Shown here one piece after another: positions 36,117 to 43,467 of a DNA stretch of 64,000 bases. Within the stretch, counting starts at the first letter, position 1. Every line of letters begins with the position of its first letter. Source of the DNA: an uncultured Pseudomonadota bacterium (lineage in GTDB: Bacteria > Pseudomonadota > Alphaproteobacteria > Rs-D84); assembly GCA_902801125.1 (NCBI GenBank), contig CADCGT010000002.1, positions 305,980 through 369,979 of the forward strand, in the 5' to 3' direction. The notes under the pieces are model-generated. The model saw only the letters and a list, made by a program, of their open reading frames with translations, had not been told where the DNA came from and did no database searches. Both the position numbers and the translations under genes were made by a program.

Positions 36117-37253
36117 ATGCCGAACAAAATAGAAATGGGACATTTTATTCTTCAACCGCAAGGCTTCAAGGCTTTCGTACCAAGTGCATTCCCGCCAAAA
36201 ATAAAAAATATGCCGGGAAACATTGTCGCAAAGCACACCGAAGCCGTAAGATTATTGGGTAAACTGGACGGTATCACAATGTTATTACCTGATAAAGATA
36301 CCTTTCTCTTGATGTTTATAAAAAAAGATGCTGCAAGTTCCAGTCAACTGGAAGGCACCCAGGCCACAATGATGGATGTCATCGAACGGGAAAATATGGA
36401 ACCGCGCGGTTCTTTACCAAATGATGTGGATGATATATTTCATTATATCAAGGCATTAAACTATGGTCTGGAAAGAACCAAAACCCTGCCGCTGTCATTA
36501 AAATTTATACGCGAATTGCATAACAAATTGATGATGAATGCACGTAGTACACAAAATCCATACCCGGGACAATTTAGAACAAGTCAAAATTGGATTGGGG
36601 GCACACGACCAGACAATGCGACTTTTGTCCCACCACCAGCAACAGAAATAATGAAAGCACTTAATGATTTTGAAAAATTTATACACACAGATGACGATTT
36701 CCTGCCGTTAATCAAAGCGGGGCTGTTACACGCACAATTTGAGACAATCCATCCGTTTAACGATGGAAATGGACGAACAGGACGACTTTTGATAACAATG
36801 TTTTTATGGTATAAACGTCTGTTGGATATGCCCATACTTTACTTATCATCATATTTCAAAAAGTACCAAAAAATATACTATGAAAAATTAAATTCATACC
36901 ACAATGGCGAAGTATTCAATTGGTTAGAATTTTTCTTGGACGGAATAATCGATACGGCAAATTCTGCATTTGACACTTGCGATAAAATAACAAAATTGCG
37001 CGAACGCGATACGGCCAAGATAGCATTATTAAGCAAATCTGTATCTCAGACATCTATAAATTTACTGAATAAACTTTATTCTATGCCAATTGTCGGCATA
37101 ACCGATGTTATCAAATGGACGGGAAAAACAAAAAAATCAAGCTATGCCGCAATAGAAAGATTTGTAGAAATGGGAATTTTAGTAAAAATCGGCAATAATT
37201 CTTACGGTCAAAAATGGTACTATAAAGATTATACCGATCTTTTTGCAGACTAA
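36117..37253 (+). CDS. Fic-domain protein with N-terminal inhibitory motif and C-terminal winged helix
   Basis: 378 residues from MPNKIEMGHF (AAAGGA site; an upstream TTG-type start is less likely). The catalytic Fic motif is HPFNDGNGRTGR (about residue 217-228), and the auto-inhibitory helix SSQLEG lies near residue 78, giving a class II Fic protein. The C-terminal part VGITDVIKWTGKTKKSSYAAIERFVEMGIL is a helix-turn-helix. Fic enzymes transfer AMP from ATP to target proteins. The DNA-binding tail and the operator array suggest autoregulation. Stop codon TAA begins a TAACCACTA repeat. Confidence 0.92.
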   Translation: MPNKIEMGHFILQPQGFKAFVPSAFPPKIKNMPGNIVAKHTEAVRLLGKLDGITMLLPDKDTFLLMFIKKDAASSSQLEGTQATMMDVIERENMEPRGSLPNDVDDIFHYIKALNYGLERTKTLPLSLKFIRELHNKLMMNARSTQNPYPGQFRTSQNWIGGTRPDNATFVPPPATEIMKALNDFEKFIHTDDDFLPLIKAGLLHAQFETIHPFNDGNGRTGRLLITMFLWYKRLLDMPILYLSSYFKKYQKIYYEKLNSYHNGEVFNWLEFFLDGIIDTANSAFDTCDKITKLRERDTAKIALLSKSVSQTSINLLNKLYSMPIVGITDVIKWTGKTKKSSYAAIERFVEMGILVKIGNNSYGQKWYYKDYTDLFAD

Positions 37254-37264
37254 CCACTAACACC

Positions 37265-37379
37265 CCTATTTACACCAACCGGCACGTTTCCCGCCGTGGT
37301 ACGGGCGGCCCAATCCCGCGCGAATCATACGCGCCCCAACATCGCCACGCCCGTCCGCCACATTTGCGTCAATCCGCCC
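37265..37379 (-). pseudogene. Detached 3' end of a thermonuclease gene
   Basis: Reads on the minus strand GRIDANVADGRGDVGARMIR then AGLGRPYHGGKRAGWCK and a stop. This parallels the last 37 residues of the SNase at 38130-38537 (constant offset of 864 bp). The frame is intact, and changes are clustered in one 17-bp stretch (LGRPYH versus LARKYR). No upstream part of the gene is present. The remaining spacer to 37433 holds a repeat and the zeta-toxin promoter. Confidence 0.85.
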
Positions 37380-37395
37380 TAACCACTAACAAAAT

Positions 37396-37424
37396 TTGAT
37401 TTTTTTGTGAATTTTTGATACAAT
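37396..37424 (+). promoter_or_regulatory. Zeta-toxin promoter
   Basis: TTGATT, 17-bp spacer, TACAAT; the -10 box ends 9 nt before the ATG and no ribosome binding site lies between, so translation is probably leaderless or nearly so and weak. Confidence 0.6.
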
Positions 37425-37433
37425 ATACACGCT

Positions 37434-37985
37434 ATGAAAAAAACTATGTATATCATCGCTGGACCCAATGGCAGTGGCAAAACCACACTGGCCAAAGAGT
37501 TAATTACTGATGAAAACGCAATTTTTCTGAATGCTGACGAAATCGCCGCCGCAATAAATGATAAAGTTGGTATACAATCTGGAAAAATAATAATAAATCA
37601 ATTGAACGACATATTAAAATCTGGACAATCATTTGTTCTGGAAAGCACGGTTTCTGGTAAATATCATATGCAAGCCATTAAACAAGCAAAACAGTTAAAA
37701 TATGATATCGTTCTTGTTTATGTGTTTCTGGAATCAGTAGAACAAAACTTGGCCAGAATAAAAATGCGCACCCAACTGGGTGGACATAATGTACCAAAAC
37801 AGGACGTTATTCGCAGATATACACGCAGTATTGAAAATTTTTGGGAATTAACACACATAATCCCAAATTGGAAATTATACTATAATGGCGGAACAAAATT
37901 TCAATTGGTTGCCCAGCATGATTCCAAAAAACTTGAAATATTGGATTCGCAAATCTATAATAAAATGTACCCAGGGAAAAAATGA
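37434..37985 (+). CDS. Zeta-toxin-family P-loop kinase
   Basis: 183 residues. Walker A GPNGSGKTT near residue 10-18, then FLNADEIAAAI and SFVLESTVSGKYHMQ, and R-rich lid residues (LARIKMRTQLGGHNVPKQDVIRRYTRS). This is the order of motifs in zeta toxins, which phosphorylate UDP-N-acetylglucosamine and block peptidoglycan synthesis. No epsilon-type antitoxin is seen upstream; a small gene overlaps the 3' end (ATGA). It lies inside the 864-bp span framed by the two nuclease 3' ends. Confidence 0.85.
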   Translation: MKKTMYIIAGPNGSGKTTLAKELITDENAIFLNADEIAAAINDKVGIQSGKIIINQLNDILKSGQSFVLESTVSGKYHMQAIKQAKQLKYDIVLVYVFLESVEQNLARIKMRTQLGGHNVPKQDVIRRYTRSIENFWELTHIIPNWKLYYNGGTKFQLVAQHDSKKLEILDSQIYNKMYPGKK

Positions 37986-38125
37986 CAAAAAAATCTATTG
38001 AATTATCTAAAAAAATACAAAAGTGTGCGGACCGCGGCGTCCGCAAGGCTCGGGCTGCGGCCCGAAAGGCCAAAATTCCCGTGTGTTACGCCAAAAACGG
38101 CAAATTGGTATACGAATATTTATAA
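37982..38125 (+). CDS. 47-residue protein, putative antitoxin of the zeta toxin
   Basis: Starts at the ATG that overlaps the toxin stop codon (ATGA), encoding MTKKSIELSKKIQKCADRGV, a basic middle ARAAARKAKIP and the end VCYAKNGKLVYEYL. A small helical protein finishing in IPVxYxKNGKLxxEY is a form I associate with partners of zeta-like toxins, but this is from memory and not searched. Translational coupling and the lack of any other partner support the role. Its TAA stop is directly followed by CCACC and the nuclease 3' end. Confidence 0.65.
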   Translation: MTKKSIELSKKIQKCADRGVRKARAAARKAKIPVCYAKNGKLVYEYL

Positions 38126-38129
38126 CCAC

Positions 38130-38537
38130 CTATTTACACCAACCGGCACGTTTGCCGCCGCGGTATTTCCGCGCAAGGCCCGCGCGAATCATACGCGCCC
38201 CAATATCGCCACGCCCGTCCGCCACATTTGCGTCAATCCGCCCAAGGTATTTATCATCACGAACATTCGTCAATTCAACCGTCGTGCCGGGCGGTATCAT
38301 TTCCGCCAATTTTTCACGCGCGGCGGCCGCCATTTTCCGTTCGTATTCACACGCCCCGTGAATTTCCGGTGTGTCTATGCCCAAAACACGCACACGAACA
38401 GAAATCTCGATATCGCCGTCCAATTTTACAACCGCGGAAAAAGTATCACCATCAATAATATGCCCAACACGCGCCGGCACCGCCACCGTGGTCCCGGTCA
38501 ACATTATTCCAAAAATCGCAATCAATACCCGTCGCAT
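38130..38537 (-). CDS. Secreted staphylococcal-nuclease-like (SNase) protein
   Basis: 135 residues. Signal peptide MRRVLIAIFGIMLTGTTVAV. SNase hallmarks are IIDGDTFS (calcium-binding aspartates), VRVLGIDTPE, a helix AAAAREKLAEM and RDDKYLGRIDANV. Short for a secreted thermonuclease but complete in core motifs. Translation is coupled to tolB (stop and start overlap by one base). Its last 37 codons are duplicated at 37265-37379. Confidence 0.88.
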   Translation of the reverse strand: MRRVLIAIFGIMLTGTTVAVPARVGHIIDGDTFSAVVKLDGDIEISVRVRVLGIDTPEIHGACEYERKMAAAAREKLAEMIPPGTTVELTNVRDDKYLGRIDANVADGRGDIGARMIRAGLARKYRGGKRAGWCK

Positions 38538-39859
38538 TACGGCAACCGTGGTGACCAGGTTGGTTCTAATCCATTTACGCCGTCCGGCAAATCTATGTCA
38601 TAAATATTTTGCCCGGTGATATCGACACTGCGAATATGGCTTACCCGTTCTATGTTGTCGTCGGTGCGTTCGGTTTCATAATAAACCACGCGACGCGAAC
38701 CCGGCGCCCAGGACGGAGCCTCCATAAACCAACCGCCCGCCAAAATCTTTTCGTTTTTGCCACTTGGCGACATAACGCCGACATAGAATGTATCGTCCGC
38801 CATTTTCGTAAAGGCGATAAATTGCCCGTCGGGCGACCACGCCGGCGTCGCATACCGCCCCGCCCCGTATGTGATGCGTTCCACCGCCCCCGTGTCCAGG
38901 TCCAATACATGAATCTGTTGCGAACCACTGCGGTCTGAATTAAACGCAATCTTGCGGCCGTCCGGTGAATAACTGGGACTGGTGTTAATCGAATTGCCCG
39001 TCGTCAATTGTTTAAGGGAATTATTTTCTATATCATATTCATATATGTGCGTAATTCCGTCCTTGACCAAAGACAACGCCACATGCGACCCGTCCGGCGA
39101 AAACCGCGGCGCAAAGTTCATGCCACCAAATTGCCCAAGCCTACGCTGGGCCCCCGTGTTCAAATCCAAAATCCACACCATCGGGTCATCGTTATAGTAA
39201 GACAAAAACACTATCGATTGCATATTCGGCGAAAAATGCGGCGACATAACAAATGTCTTGGTGTCCGACAAATACCGCATGCCATGCCCGTCTTGGTCCA
39301 TAATCGCCATGCGTTTGGTGCGGTTATCAACCGGACCGGTTTCGGCGATAAACACAATCTGGGTGTCAAAATACCCGACCTCGCCCGTTAATCTTTCATA
39401 AATCGCGTCCGCCATAATGTGCCCCAAACGCCGCACAGATTTTTTCGACGCAGCCAAAGATTGCGCCTCGATCTGTTCGCGACCGGCGACATCCCAAACA
39501 TAGAAATCCAATTGATATTTGCCGTCCGCCAATTTGGTCAATTTCGATTGCACCAACACCGCCGCTTTGATGGCCGCCCAAGATTTGAACGCCGGCATCG
39601 CGTCCATCTTGGCAAATTCCGGAAACGCATCATGATTCACAATATGAAACAAACCGGTGCGTTTAAGGTCGGCCTCAACCACACCGCGTATCGTCGCCGC
39701 ATCGGTGGCGGACGCACCACCGGCAACCTCGAACTTCTGGACCGCGATTGAAATCGGTTCCGCCCCACCCGCAACAATATCAACCTTTAATTCGGCACGC
39801 GCCACCGGCACGCAAAACGCAAACACGGTCGCCGCCACATATAAAAATCTTTTCAACAT
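38537..39859 (-). CDS. tolB: Tol-Pal system periplasmic protein TolB
   Basis: 440 residues from MLKRFLYVAATVFAFCVPVA (signal peptide). N-terminal domain with AVQKFEVAGG and DLKRTGLFHIV, then WD40-like beta-propeller repeats: SPHFSPNMQSIVFLSY, FAPRFSPDGSHVALS, SPSYSPDGRKIAFNSDRSG, TPAWSPDGQFIAFTK. TolB links the Tol motor complex to Pal during outer-membrane constriction. Normally pal follows; here an SNase gene does. AAAGGAAAGG fixes the start. Confidence 0.95.
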   Translation of the reverse strand: MLKRFLYVAATVFAFCVPVARAELKVDIVAGGAEPISIAVQKFEVAGGASATDAATIRGVVEADLKRTGLFHIVNHDAFPEFAKMDAMPAFKSWAAIKAAVLVQSKLTKLADGKYQLDFYVWDVAGREQIEAQSLAASKKSVRRLGHIMADAIYERLTGEVGYFDTQIVFIAETGPVDNRTKRMAIMDQDGHGMRYLSDTKTFVMSPHFSPNMQSIVFLSYYNDDPMVWILDLNTGAQRRLGQFGGMNFAPRFSPDGSHVALSLVKDGITHIYEYDIENNSLKQLTTGNSINTSPSYSPDGRKIAFNSDRSGSQQIHVLDLDTGAVERITYGAGRYATPAWSPDGQFIAFTKMADDTFYVGVMSPSGKNEKILAGGWFMEAPSWAPGSRRVVYYETERTDDNIERVSHIRSVDITGQNIYDIDLPDGVNGLEPTWSPRLP

Positions 39860-40068
39860 GTAAAATCCTTTCCTTTTACCGATTCGCATCATAGAACATA
39901 CGCACATAAAGTGCAAGCCCACAAATCACGAAAATATCACCGCCCCACCCCAAAATCACCATCGCAAAAGACACACAACAAAAATTTTTGTATCACAAAT
40001 TTTTCCACAATTTCCGGCCCACACAGGCCGCTATACACCCGCCCACACACCCGTAAATACTGGGGTTT
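39860..40068. other. Gene-free spacer upstream of tolB
   Basis: About 200 bp between tolB and the CopG operator region. I see no coding frame, hairpin or promoter of note; it is rich in CACA/CCCC on the plus strand (ATCACCGCCCCACCCCAAAA). The tolB promoter must lie in it but no good match is visible. Confidence 0.5.
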
Positions 40069-40125
40069 ATACAAATGTATTGACAAATGTAAATACAATG
40101 GTATAGTGACTTGTAAAGACGGTTG
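40069..40125 (+). promoter_or_regulatory. Promoter with overlapping TGTA/TACA operators for the CopG gene
   Basis: TTGACA (40080-40085), 16-bp spacer, TATAGT (40102-40107). ATACA-AA-TGTAT (40069-40080) abuts the -35 box and TGTA-AA-TACA (40088-40097) fills the spacer; TTGTA half-sites follow (near 40111 and 40123). The two palindromes are 18 bp apart centre to centre, a layout expected for a dimeric ribbon-helix-helix autoregulator. Confidence 0.65.
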
Positions 40126-40165
40126 TATTGGGGTATGTGTTGAACATCGTATATAAAGGATAAAA

Positions 40166-40396
40166 ATGCCAAATGTGATGCAACAACTTTTTGTTATGAA
40201 CATAGAATCGCTGTTGCGGGAATACGCGGCGTATCGTGCATTTCATAAATCGGACACGGTCATAAACATGCGCATACCAAAACCGATACTGGACCGCCTT
40301 AAAGAAATGGCGGCGGCGCAACACGTCCCGTACCAGTCATTGATTTCGTCCGTCCTGTTTTCATTGACGAATAACGAAGACAACAACAAACAATAA
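40166..40396 (+). CDS. Ribbon-helix-helix (CopG-type) regulator
   Basis: 76 residues. The C-terminal half VINMRIPKPILDRLKEMAAA followed by QHVPYQSLISSVLF is a clear ribbon-helix-helix domain with the beta strand MRIP and the SLISSVL helix, as in antitoxins and plasmid copy regulators. The first 30 residues are helical and may bind the partner. AAAGGAT precedes the ATG. It is followed 16 bp later by a gene of unknown function, forming a two-gene unit under one promoter. Confidence 0.8.
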   Translation: MPNVMQQLFVMNIESLLREYAAYRAFHKSDTVINMRIPKPILDRLKEMAAAQHVPYQSLISSVLFSLTNNEDNNKQ

Positions 40397-40412
40397 ACCA
40401 AAAGGAAGAAAC

Positions 40413-41339
40413 ATGGAAAACATCATGGTCCCAACCGAATACCAAAACGCGTTCGAAATTTTGGGCCGCGGACGCAACACTGCGCGCACATATAATAATT
40501 TGTCTTTGTGGCCGGAATTGGTCCCACACGAACCGGTCGCCGAATCAACCACAGAATTTTGGAAATTATCTGATTTATTTCAAACCGTGGACGGAATAAA
40601 CACCGCACCGTATAAAAGTACTATTACACTGGACAACATTGTGCGGGAATATACGCCGGCAAAATTAAAATCGCGCAACCCCGAACGCATGTCACAAATG
40701 GCGGCACGCCACTTTCGCGTTTTGGACGACAAAGATTTTAATGCAGAATTGACCCGTTTTGCCACATGGGCGTTATTCAAAGAAATTGGCAAATCGGCAC
40801 CAACCGTCTTTCACCAAGAATATTGTTTGGCACCACAAAATGCGGGCATGGTCACAATATACAAAAAGGCCAAACAAACCATGCGTATAGATTTGCGCAA
40901 CGCGGTTAAAAAATATCAAAAACAATTAAACGGCATTATGCACAAATTGCATGCACAAAACACACACTATGCCGAATTAAACCGCGAAATGATTAAATGG
41001 CTGTTTGGGAACCTGGGCGCGGCCGATATTCAACAAGAATATAAATTACCCGCCGGCAAACCTTTGGCCGATTTTATGAACACGAATTTGTTGGCGACAT
41101 ACGAAAACGCACTTGAAAACATTGTTGACCAATGGGATTTCACGGCCCACACGTATGAATATGGCGCGTTGCGCGGTATGGCGTATAACGCAATGATTGC
41201 GGCACGCAAAGATATGCAGAAAAAATTCGGCAACCCCGAAAATAACTTTTCACGCATATCGGTGGACGAAGTTGAACAATGGCACAAGAATTGCGAATTT
41301 GAATTTGCGCGTGCCCACCTTAACGACCATGTGCGGTAA
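40413..41339 (+). CDS. Protein of unknown function downstream of a CopG regulator
   Basis: 308 residues, soluble, no signal peptide. Segments include GRGRNTARTYNNLSLWPELV, TITLDNIVREYTPAKLK, FHQEYCLAPQNAG and a long helical middle (TMRIDLRNAVKKYQKQLNGIMHKLHAQ). I do not recognise a family and see no toxin nuclease motif, so I do not call it a toxin. The operon with a small DNA-binding protein would fit a toxin-antitoxin or a plasmid/phage-derived unit. AAAGGAAG sets the start. Confidence 0.65.
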   Translation: MENIMVPTEYQNAFEILGRGRNTARTYNNLSLWPELVPHEPVAESTTEFWKLSDLFQTVDGINTAPYKSTITLDNIVREYTPAKLKSRNPERMSQMAARHFRVLDDKDFNAELTRFATWALFKEIGKSAPTVFHQEYCLAPQNAGMVTIYKKAKQTMRIDLRNAVKKYQKQLNGIMHKLHAQNTHYAELNREMIKWLFGNLGAADIQQEYKLPAGKPLADFMNTNLLATYENALENIVDQWDFTAHTYEYGALRGMAYNAMIAARKDMQKKFGNPENNFSRISVDEVEQWHKNCEFEFARAHLNDHVR

Positions 41340-41358
41340 AAATAAAATCATAAAAAAA

Positions 41359-41390
41359 GAAAGGCGTCATTCGACGCCTTTTTATTTTTT
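41359..41390. terminator. Bidirectional terminator between converging genes
   Basis: AAGGCGTC-ATTC-GACGCCTT with A and T runs on the two sides. Confidence 0.9.
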
Positions 41391-41399
41391 TCGTGGTTG

Positions 41400-41747
41400 T
41401 TATTTCGCCACACCAAGGAAAGCAATATCGCAACCAAAGAATTCGGCACCACTGCCAGAGCCAACGAATTGTAAAATAATTCCGACCGCAAACAGCAGGA
41501 AGAATCCAACCAGCATACCAATACCCTTGTCCTCAATATCTTTCATTTCGGCCTTACCGCCTTTGATATACCCCCATGCCCAGTTCATCAAAACGAACGC
41601 GGCACCAATAAACGCCAATGTGCGCAATGTGTTGATAATTGGCTTTAACCCGGTAATAAGTTTACACACACCGTCATCCGCGAACGCCGGCACATTTGCC
41701 ATAACGAACACAGACGCCATTAAAAAATAATTCGAAATTTTCTTCAT
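41400..41747 (-). CDS. VirB2/TrbC-like small membrane protein (type IV secretion pilin family)
   Basis: 115 residues from MKKISNYFLMASVFVMANVP (signal peptide, cleavage near AFA). The mature protein has two hydrophobic segments (TLRTLAFIGAAFVLMNWAWGYI and GMLVGFFLLFAVGIILQFV) joined by a short charged loop, the usual design of VirB2/TrbC pilins. No other type IV secretion gene is in the window, so it stands alone here. Confidence 0.65.
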   Translation of the reverse strand: MKKISNYFLMASVFVMANVPAFADDGVCKLITGLKPIINTLRTLAFIGAAFVLMNWAWGYIKGGKAEMKDIEDKGIGMLVGFFLLFAVGIILQFVGSGSGAEFFGCDIAFLGVAK

Positions 41748-41799
41748 ATTAAATCTCCTTTGTCTGTGGTATTTTATCATAAAATTATATCGATTTCAA

Positions 41800-41870
41800 G
41801 TGTTAGTGGTTAGTCCGTCACGACCGCGGCGCGGCGTGCCGCGACGGGTGTTAGTGGTTAGTAGTTTCTG
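41800..41870. repeat. Composite repeat: TAACCACTA units around the 40-bp palindrome, inverted copy
   Basis: GTGTTAGTGGTTAG, a 40-bp GC-rich core (41812-41851) that is the reverse complement of 28177-28216 with one mismatch, then GTTAGTGGTTAGTAG. It lies in the leader region upstream of the VirB2-like gene. Confidence 0.85.
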
Positions 41871-41911
41871 AAATTTTATTTATAATTCCAAATTTACTTG
41901 TCGGATATTCA

Positions 41912-41934
41912 AAAACGGCGCATTGCGCCGTTTT
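41912..41934 (-). terminator. Terminator of the lipoprotein gene
   Basis: AAAACGGCG-CATTG-CGCCGTTTT, A/T runs both sides, 23 bp beyond the stop of the gene ending at 41958. Confidence 0.85.
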
Positions 41935-41957
41935 TATTAACCACTTACACTAACCAT

Positions 41958-42314
41958 TTATTTCCCGGTTATCGTATAGAAACGGCGGGACACCGGTTCC
42001 ACGCGACAGCAACCACAATCCCGGGCCACCGGCGCGGTTTCAACCATTGCCGGAACAATAACCTTGCGGTCGGCCCGTGCGGTGCGACCCGCGTTATCGC
42101 GCGCAAACAAATCCGCGCATTTTGTGTTTTTATACACGATGCGGTTATTGCCATCTATACCATCAATATTCGCCGAATAATGACGCGCATATTCATCAGA
42201 ATAATATATGCAATCGTCGCCATCTTGGGTATAGCGAACGCCGCCCTTGTAATAATCATAATATGTGCAACCCGCGACAGTCATTATCGCAACCAACGCC
42301 AACATTTTTTTCAT
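41958..42314 (-). CDS. Small lipoprotein of unknown function
   Basis: 118 residues. Lipobox VAGC after a short hydrophobic signal (MKKMLALVAIMTVAGC), so it is probably lipidated at cysteine 16. The mature part is tyrosine-rich at first (TYYDYYKGGVRYTQDGDDC), then has KCADLF and a C-terminal CGCCRVEPVSRRFY with three clustered cysteines. No known family. The stop TAA runs into a TAACC repeat. Confidence 0.75.
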   Translation of the reverse strand: MKKMLALVAIMTVAGCTYYDYYKGGVRYTQDGDDCIYYSDEYARHYSANIDGIDGNNRIVYKNTKCADLFARDNAGRTARADRKVIVPAMVETAPVARDCGCCRVEPVSRRFYTITGK

Positions 42315-42425
42315 CTGTTTTTCCTTATGGTTAAATCTCTATCGCGCCCCCCGATTCGTTCAATTGTATTTTTGCATAAATGCCCCCAGTGTCAATTATT
42401 TTGTGCGCAATTCATCAAAATATGG

Positions 42426-42431
42426 TATAAT
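42426..42431 (+). promoter_or_regulatory. Extended -10 box of the aldolase gene
   Basis: TATGGTATAAT, that is TG-n-TATAAT, about 20 bp before the start codon; the -35 region is poor. A GGGGA ribosome site lies 7 nt before the ATG at 42453. Confidence 0.6.
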
Positions 42432-42452
42432 CATCCCAATGGGGATATGGAA

Positions 42453-43409
42453 ATGGCAAAATACACCGATTTTGGATTGGCAAACACACACGATATGTTC
42501 GCGGACGCATATGCGAATGGCTATGCGATTGGGGCGTTTAATTTCTATAACATGGAAACTTTTTCTGCGATTTTGATGGCGGCGCGCGACACGCACAGTC
42601 CCATTATCATGGCGGTATCCGAATCGGCATTAAGATACATGGGCGACGAAATGCTTATGTCTATGGTGCGCGGCGCAAACATTAAACCACATGAGCAAAT
42701 TGCGCTGCACCTGGACCATGGGCACAGTTTTGAATCCTGTGCGCACGCCATAGATTTGGGATTTTCCAGTGTCATGATAGACGCAAGCGCCATGCCATTC
42801 CAAGAAAACATCAACCTGGCCCGCCGCGTCGTAGAATATGCGCACGCACGCAACGCCGCGGTCGAGGCCGAATTGGGAACCCTTGCCGGGTTCGAAGATG
42901 AAAACACAAATTCCGATGCCGAAATATTTACGCGCCCATCGGACGCGGTGGAATTTGTATCACGCACCGGCACAGATTCTTTGGCGGTTGCAATCGGCAC
43001 ATCGCACGGCGCATATAAACGCAAGAACGACAATGAAAGCCTGCGATTTGATATTTTGGCGGAATTGGAAGTAAAATTGCCCGGATTTCCAATCGTCCTG
43101 CATGGGGCGTCGTGTATTCCACGCGTATTGGTTGACATAATAAATCAAAACGGCGGCAAAATGCCGGGCGCACGCGGAATACCGATTGACCAATTGAAAC
43201 GCGCGGCAAAAATGAATGTATGCAAAATAAATGTGGACAGTGATAATCGCATGGCCTTTACGGCGGCAATCCGCGAAATGTTTAGCACCCAACCCGATGT
43301 TTTCAATCCGCGCGAATACCTGGACGCCGCAAAAACCGCCGTATACGACAATACCGTCGGCGAAATAGTAAATATAATGAATTCGGCAAACAGAGTGGTC
43401 AGTGGTTAG
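42453..43409 (+). CDS. Class II fructose-bisphosphate aldolase
   Basis: 318 residues. Zinc-ligand and substrate motifs are present: LHLDHGHS (about residue 88-95), a glutamate-rich region VEAELGTLAG, GTSHGAYK and VLHGAS, then NVCKINVDSDNR. It cleaves fructose 1,6-bisphosphate into two triose phosphates; the short class IIb type (also tagatose/KbaY-like) cannot be separated from it by eye. The C-terminal residues NRVVSG and the stop TAG are encoded by a GTGGTCAGTGGTTAG repeat unit, so the protein end is repeat-derived. Confidence 0.92.
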   Translation: MAKYTDFGLANTHDMFADAYANGYAIGAFNFYNMETFSAILMAARDTHSPIIMAVSESALRYMGDEMLMSMVRGANIKPHEQIALHLDHGHSFESCAHAIDLGFSSVMIDASAMPFQENINLARRVVEYAHARNAAVEAELGTLAGFEDENTNSDAEIFTRPSDAVEFVSRTGTDSLAVAIGTSHGAYKRKNDNESLRFDILAELEVKLPGFPIVLHGASCIPRVLVDIINQNGGKMPGARGIPIDQLKRAAKMNVCKINVDSDNRMAFTAAIREMFSTQPDVFNPREYLDAAKTAVYDNTVGEIVNIMNSANRVVSG

Positions 43410-43424
43410 TAGACAATATGAAAA

Positions 43425-43442
43425 CGGGCGCGATTGCGCCCG
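43425..43442. terminator. Terminator between aldolase and efp genes
   Basis: CGGGCGC-GATT-GCGCCCG, followed by TTTT on the minus strand; probably used for efp. Confidence 0.75.
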
Positions 43443-43467
43443 CACTAACCACTAACACTAACCACTA
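43440..43467. repeat. TAACCACTA repeat reaching into the efp stop codon
   Basis: CACTAACCACTAACACTAAC followed by CACTA; the last CTA is the TAG stop of efp on the minus strand. Confidence 0.85.

Noticed and set aside
41898..42452. Upstream extension of the aldolase frame to 503 residues
   Set aside because: The extra 185 codons run antisense through the lipoprotein gene and precede the promoter at 42426; the family N-terminus fits the ATG at 42453.
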